Below are positions 63,955-64,000 of a DNA stretch of 64,000 bases, one piece after another. Both the position numbers and the translations under genes were made by a program. Below the pieces are notes generated by a model. That model saw only the letters and a program-made list of their open reading frames with translations, ran no database searches and was not told where the DNA came from. The number at the start of each line of letters is the position of its first letter. Position 1 is the first letter of the stretch. Origin of the DNA: Acerihabitans arboris (GTDB taxonomy: Bacteria > Pseudomonadota > Gammaproteobacteria > Enterobacterales > Enterobacteriaceae); contig NZ_WUBS01000003.1 of NCBI RefSeq assembly GCF_010131535.1, forward strand, positions 348,809 through 412,808, read 5' to 3'.

Positions 63955-64000
63955 TATGCGCAAAGCCCGTTTTACCGAGCACCAGATCCTGGCCGTTATT
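63955..64000 (+). CDS. Partial IS3-type transposase OrfA
   Basis: A frame starting MRKARFTEHQILAVI, with GAGGAG eight bases upstream, opens at 63955 and runs off the window. This is the usual start of another IS3-family OrfA. It follows the broken end of the previous element, so it probably inserted into it. Only 15 codons are visible. Confidence 0.7.

Overview
The window is a chromosomal segment of an enterobacterium (Enterobacterales). The evidence is the gene order sbcB - yeeZ - hisLGDCBHAFI - gnd - O-antigen genes - galE/galF - capsule genes ending in wza - yegH, which is the his/rfb/cps neighbourhood of that order, together with a canonical hisL leader and JUMPstart/ops elements. The GC-rich housekeeping genes, decaying genes and IS remnants recall the Sodalis-like (Bruguierivoracaceae) group, but that placement is inference and not proven.

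Layout. 1-6.1 kb: the edge of a membrane protein gene, a large multi-pass membrane protein with a possibly damaged 5' end, sbcB, a PuuA-like glutamine synthetase homologue and yeeZ. 6.1-13.6 kb: the complete histidine operon with leader peptide and attenuator, mostly with touching or overlapping genes. 13.7-17.3 kb: an accessory island of four colinear minus-strand genes. One encodes an F-box-like domain, one a 74-residue protein with a PPxYxxL (WW-domain ligand) motif, one a helical-repeat protein with a GC-rich N-terminal part, and one an unknown protein; an 8-bp tandem repeat lies among them. 17.5-32.4 kb: gnd, then an ABC-transporter-dependent O-antigen operon (rfbBACD, wzm, wzt, a methyltransferase/kinase-like/coiled-coil/double-GT2 giant, a HAD-type protein and two GT2 enzymes), all on the minus strand.

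32.4-37.2 kb is a junk-rich junction: terminators, remnants of a GtrB-like locus, a GYF_2-domain membrane protein, a SymE-like toxin gene, and IS110 and IS3-type remnants. 37.2-60.7 kb is an AT-rich Wzx/Wzy-type capsule or exopolysaccharide locus. It is read on the minus strand from a JUMPstart element through wza-wzb-wzc, glycosyltransferases, wzy, wcaJ, a Tat-exported tailspike-like beta-helix protein, a pyruvyltransferase, galF and galE. Three plus-strand acyltransferase genes are interspersed, and no flippase (wzx) gene is visible. 60.7-64 kb: yegH and two IS3-family remnants.

How it fits together. Two separate surface polysaccharides appear to be made: a rhamnose-containing O antigen exported by Wzm/Wzt, and a Wzy-polymerised, acylated and pyruvylated capsule exported by Wza/Wzb/Wzc. 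The most notable part is the his-gnd island. Its F-box and PPxY signatures suggest, as inference only, proteins that act on a eukaryotic host's ubiquitin machinery.
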